Origin: Planococcus sp. CAU13
GTDB taxonomy: Bacteria > Bacillota > Bacilli > Bacillales_A > Planococcaceae
Reading direction: 5' to 3'
NCBI RefSeq assembly: GCF_000775575.1
Contig: NZ_JRGN01000216.1
Location: forward strand, 1 to 55,137
Length of the DNA stretch: 55,137 nucleotides
A program made the translations under genes and the position numbers. Positions within the stretch are counted from its first letter, which is position 1. Every line of letters starts with the position of its first letter. Of this stretch, positions 53,265 to 55,137 are shown piece by piece. The notes beneath the pieces were generated by a model. The model was not told the DNA's origin. It was given only the letters and a program-made list of their open reading frames with translations, and did not search any database.

Positions 53265-53787
53265 GATTAGCACTCCCTTCGAGCTCTTTACTCAATTCAC
53301 GAACTTTATCACGCAGTCTTGCTGCTTCTTCAAACTCCTCTGCGTCTATTGAGGCTTTCAGTTGTTTCCTTAACTCTTCGATTTCTTTTTTTATTTTTAA
53401 TGTACTTCCATAAGAGGCAGGTATTTTACCGGCATGTTCTTTATTGCCATTATGGAGACGTTTAAAAATCTCTTCCAGATTCGATTCGAAAGCTTCATAG
53501 CAATTCGCACAACCGAATTTACCTAACTTCAAAAAATTGTTGAAAGTAAATCCGCATGAAGGACAGACTGAAACTTCTTTTTTAACTGGACTAACAGACG
53601 GCGATTGAACCGGAAACCAATTTGAAAGCAGTTGGTGAATTGCCAGTGGATCCTGCTCAAATGCTAAATTCAAATTATGATTTTCCGCTGCACACACATG
53701 GCAAAGATGTCTCTCCGTCAGTTGTCCATTTCTTTTTTGTTTCACTAATACAGATGCAGGACGTTCTCCGCATTGGTTGCAAATCAT
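53254..53787 (-). CDS. mcsA: McsB activator McsA
   Basis: A 177-residue zinc protein with four CxxC pairs (CNQC, CHVC, CPSC, CANC) and a C-terminal UVR domain (about 135-170). It activates McsB and links it to ClpC. It lies between ctsR and mcsB, as in other Firmicutes. Confidence 0.95.
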   Translation of the reverse strand: MICNQCGERPASVLVKQKRNGQLTERHLCHVCAAENHNLNLAFEQDPLAIHQLLSNWFPVQSPSVSPVKKEVSVCPSCGFTFNNFLKLGKFGCANCYEAFESNLEEIFKRLHNGNKEHAGKIPASYGSTLKIKKEIEELRKQLKASIDAEEFEEAARLRDKVRELSKELEGSANHGD

Positions 53788-53801
53788 CTTACCACTCCTC
53801 G

Positions 53802-54269
53802 TTAACTCGACTCAAATTTAATTGTGAATAACATGGCTATTAGAATTCGTGCCCTGACTTCATCTCTTAAAGGGAGCCCCAGCAAAAGTGTCGATCGATC
53901 GATCGCACTTAAAATCATTTTTGCTTCCCGCTTCGTTACAATGTCTTCATCTAATAATCGATACACAATGTCTTCAGCCATGCTTTGAGTAGCGCCATTC
54001 TCCAAGTGCTTTACAATACCTGCAATAACATCTGACTTGCGGTGAAGACGTATACGTTTAATGCGGATATAGCCACCGCCACCTCTTTTACTCTCCACCA
54101 GATATCCTCTCTCCGGGGTAAACCTTGTATTAATTACATAATTAATCTGGGAAGGAACACATTGAAATTTTTCTGCTACTTCATTTCTTTTAATTTCAAT
54201 ATATTCTCTTTCGCTTAATTCGATAACCTGCTTTAAATAACCTTCAATCACATCAGAAATGTTACGCAT
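53802..54269 (-). CDS. ctsR: Class III heat-shock repressor CtsR
   Basis: A 155-residue winged-helix repressor of clp genes. Its heat sensor is the glycine-rich wing (SKRGGGGYIRI), and McsB removes it under stress. The start is ATG 54267-54269, giving MRNISDVIEGYL. GAGGTG is spaced suitably before it, and the eight upstream codons have no ribosome site. It sits behind its own operator. Confidence 0.97.
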   Translation of the reverse strand: MRNISDVIEGYLKQVIELSEREYIEIKRNEVAEKFQCVPSQINYVINTRFTPERGYLVESKRGGGGYIRIKRIRLHRKSDVIAGIVKHLENGATQSMAEDIVYRLLDEDIVTKREAKMILSAIDRSTLLLGLPLRDEVRARILIAMLFTIKFESS

Positions 54270-54300
54270 TGCATTCACCTCTACATCCTGCATTTCTAAA

Positions 54301-54323
54301 ATTGACTTTGACTATCTTTGACT
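54301..54323 (-). promoter_or_regulatory. CtsR operator, tandem heptads
   Basis: On the minus strand AGTCAAA-GAT-AGTCAAA is followed by a third, overlapping AGTCAAT. This matches the CtsR heptad consensus (A/G)GTCAAA with a 3 bp gap. It lies just after the -10 box, so binding blocks transcription. Confidence 0.93.
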
Positions 54324-54325
54324 TA

Positions 54326-54355
54326 ATTATAGCCTATGTTTTTTATATAATTCAA
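54326..54355 (-). promoter_or_regulatory. Sigma-A promoter of the ctsR operon
   Basis: TTGAAT (54350-54355), 18 bp, TATAAT (54326-54331) on the minus strand, directly upstream of the CtsR heptads. Confidence 0.85.
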
Positions 54356-54373
54356 ATAGTACGTACTGAAATT

Positions 54374-54402
54374 AAAAAAATCCCGGAATATTTTATTCCG
54401 GG
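54374..54402 (-). terminator. Intrinsic terminator after the 81-residue gene
   Basis: A 9 bp perfect stem (54382-54390 with 54394-54402) and a seven-T run on the minus strand. It lies between the small gene and the ctsR promoter. Confidence 0.9.
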
Positions 54403-54409
54403 TAAGCTT

Positions 54410-54655
54410 TTAATCTTCATTAAGTAAACGCTTCTTAAAATCTTTTAAATGACTTTTAACTGATCTCGTTTCTTCTTCAAGGTATTTTGTTCTCCAGTGG
54501 GTACCTTCAAGCCAAATCTCAACCATATCTCCAGCTGATACTTCATGTGTAAACTCACTTACAGGGAAGGTATACTGTTCATCTTCCTCATTTAAAGGTT
54601 TTAATAATGCAGTTCTTTTATCAATAATTTCTACTTTATATATACCTGACTTCAT
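54410..54655 (-). CDS. Small uncharacterised protein, possibly DUF3006-like
   Basis: An 81-residue soluble protein with no Cys. The first half reads YKVEIIDKRTALLKPL and then PVSEFTHEVSAGDMVEIW, resembling the beta-rich DUF3006 pattern, followed by a charged, probably helical tail. GAGG lies eight bases before the ATG and a terminator follows the stop, so it is probably real. It does not belong to the ctsR operon; I know no counterpart there in B. subtilis. No function can be assigned. Confidence 0.7.
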   Translation of the reverse strand: MKSGIYKVEIIDKRTALLKPLNEEDEQYTFPVSEFTHEVSAGDMVEIWLEGTHWRTKYLEEETRSVKSHLKDFKKRLLNED

Positions 54656-55100
54656 AATAGCCGCCTCATTTCTATTTTTCTATATCTTAAGTTTTAAAAA
54701 TTCTTTATTAATTTTTGTGTATTTAAGATACGTTAACATAAACAAACCAAAAATTTTTATTAGTAATATCTATAGAACCTATTTTATCTGAAAAATTAGA
54801 TAATCTCTAGTTATTGATTTATTGTTCTTTTAAATTTACTTGAATGTATCTTACTTTTGAAAGACTCTATGTTGTCTTGCCCACTAATTAACCATGGCCC
54901 GTGATCCAATCGTTTCTTTTCTATTCGGCAAATAATAACATATAAATACTAGTAATTTTTCTTAAGTAGTGTGCTTGTATTTACTCTGATTAACCAGATA
55001 CTTAAATTCCTGAAAAAACATCAAGAATTCCATTATATTTCAAATAAAACCTCATACTCGTGCTACATACAACATAACAAAGTATTATAAAGCGACGCGA
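54656..55100. other. AT-rich intergenic region, no gene seen
   Basis: About 445 bases very rich in A and T between the right-edge terminator and the small gene. There are no long reading frames on either strand. A short TATCT/AGATA inverted repeat lies near 54790-54810. TATAAT-like hexamers occur on the minus strand near 55030, but without a good -35. The promoter of the small gene could not be placed with confidence. Confidence 0.5.
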
Positions 55101-55131
55101 AAAAAAAGCCGCTACCGCAGATGCGGTAACG
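55101..55131 (-). terminator. Intrinsic terminator of an off-window leftward gene
   Basis: A TACCGC/GCGGTA stem extended by CG pairs (55110-55131) is followed by eight T residues on the minus strand. The gene it ends lies to the right of the window. In B. subtilis the rrnW operon precedes ctsR, so an rRNA or tRNA transcript is possible. Confidence 0.8.
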
Positions 55132-55137
55132 ACCTTT

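Overview
The window is a long, almost entirely leftward-transcribed block of translation, transcription and protein-quality-control genes from a low-to-mid GC Firmicute. Gene order follows the Bacillus subtilis chromosome from ctsR through rpoBC, the str, S10, spc and alpha ribosomal clusters, the ECF transporter genes and rplM-rpsI to salA and kbaA. Protein sequences are close to those I remember from Bacillaceae and Planococcaceae. The sporulation-linked neighbours expected from B. subtilis (disA, cwlD, gerD, pdaB) are all absent, while kbaA and sigH remain. My best guess is a non-sporulating Planococcaceae member of the Planococcus/Planomicrobium type; this is inference, not proof.

Layout from right to left, in the direction of transcription. 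The right edge holds an intrinsic terminator of an off-window leftward gene, then a small unknown protein (81 aa). Next comes the CtsR-controlled ctsR-mcsA-mcsB-clpC operon, closed by a strong terminator, followed by radA. Then come yacL (PIN/TRAM), ispD-ispF, gltX, and a cysteine T-box that precedes cysE-cysS-mrnC-rlmB-yacP-sigH. rpmG-secE and nusG lead into rplK-rplA (L1-type leader), rplJ-rplL (L10 leader behind a consensus promoter), an RsmC-like methyltransferase, and rpoB-rpoC. The str operon (rpsL-rpsG-fusA-tuf) has its own strong promoter and a long untranslated leader. A YuiF-like antiporter gene interrupts the tuf-rpsJ junction. The S10-spc run goes from rpsJ to adk; infA-rpmJ-rpsM-rpsK-rpoA-rplQ follow behind a separate promoter and a structured RNA. 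After a terminator and a palindromic repeat come ecfA1-ecfA2-ecfT-truA, then rplM-rpsI behind an L13-type leader, salA, and kbaA. At the left edge a consensus-like promoter and an rRNA-type leader point out of the window, suggesting a ribosomal RNA operon just beyond.

Functionally the block supplies most ribosomal proteins, three RNA polymerase core subunits, the elongation factors, initiation factor IF1, the Sec channel, adenylate kinase and two aminoacyl-tRNA synthetases. It is coordinated by short leaders rather than by dedicated regulators. Almost all coding content is ordinary. The non-coding leaders are where unexplained structure lies: the str operon leader with competing hairpins, the adk-infA RNA, and the palindromic element before ecfA1. 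I found no phage, transposase, CRISPR array, tRNA gene or secondary-metabolite cluster in this window.
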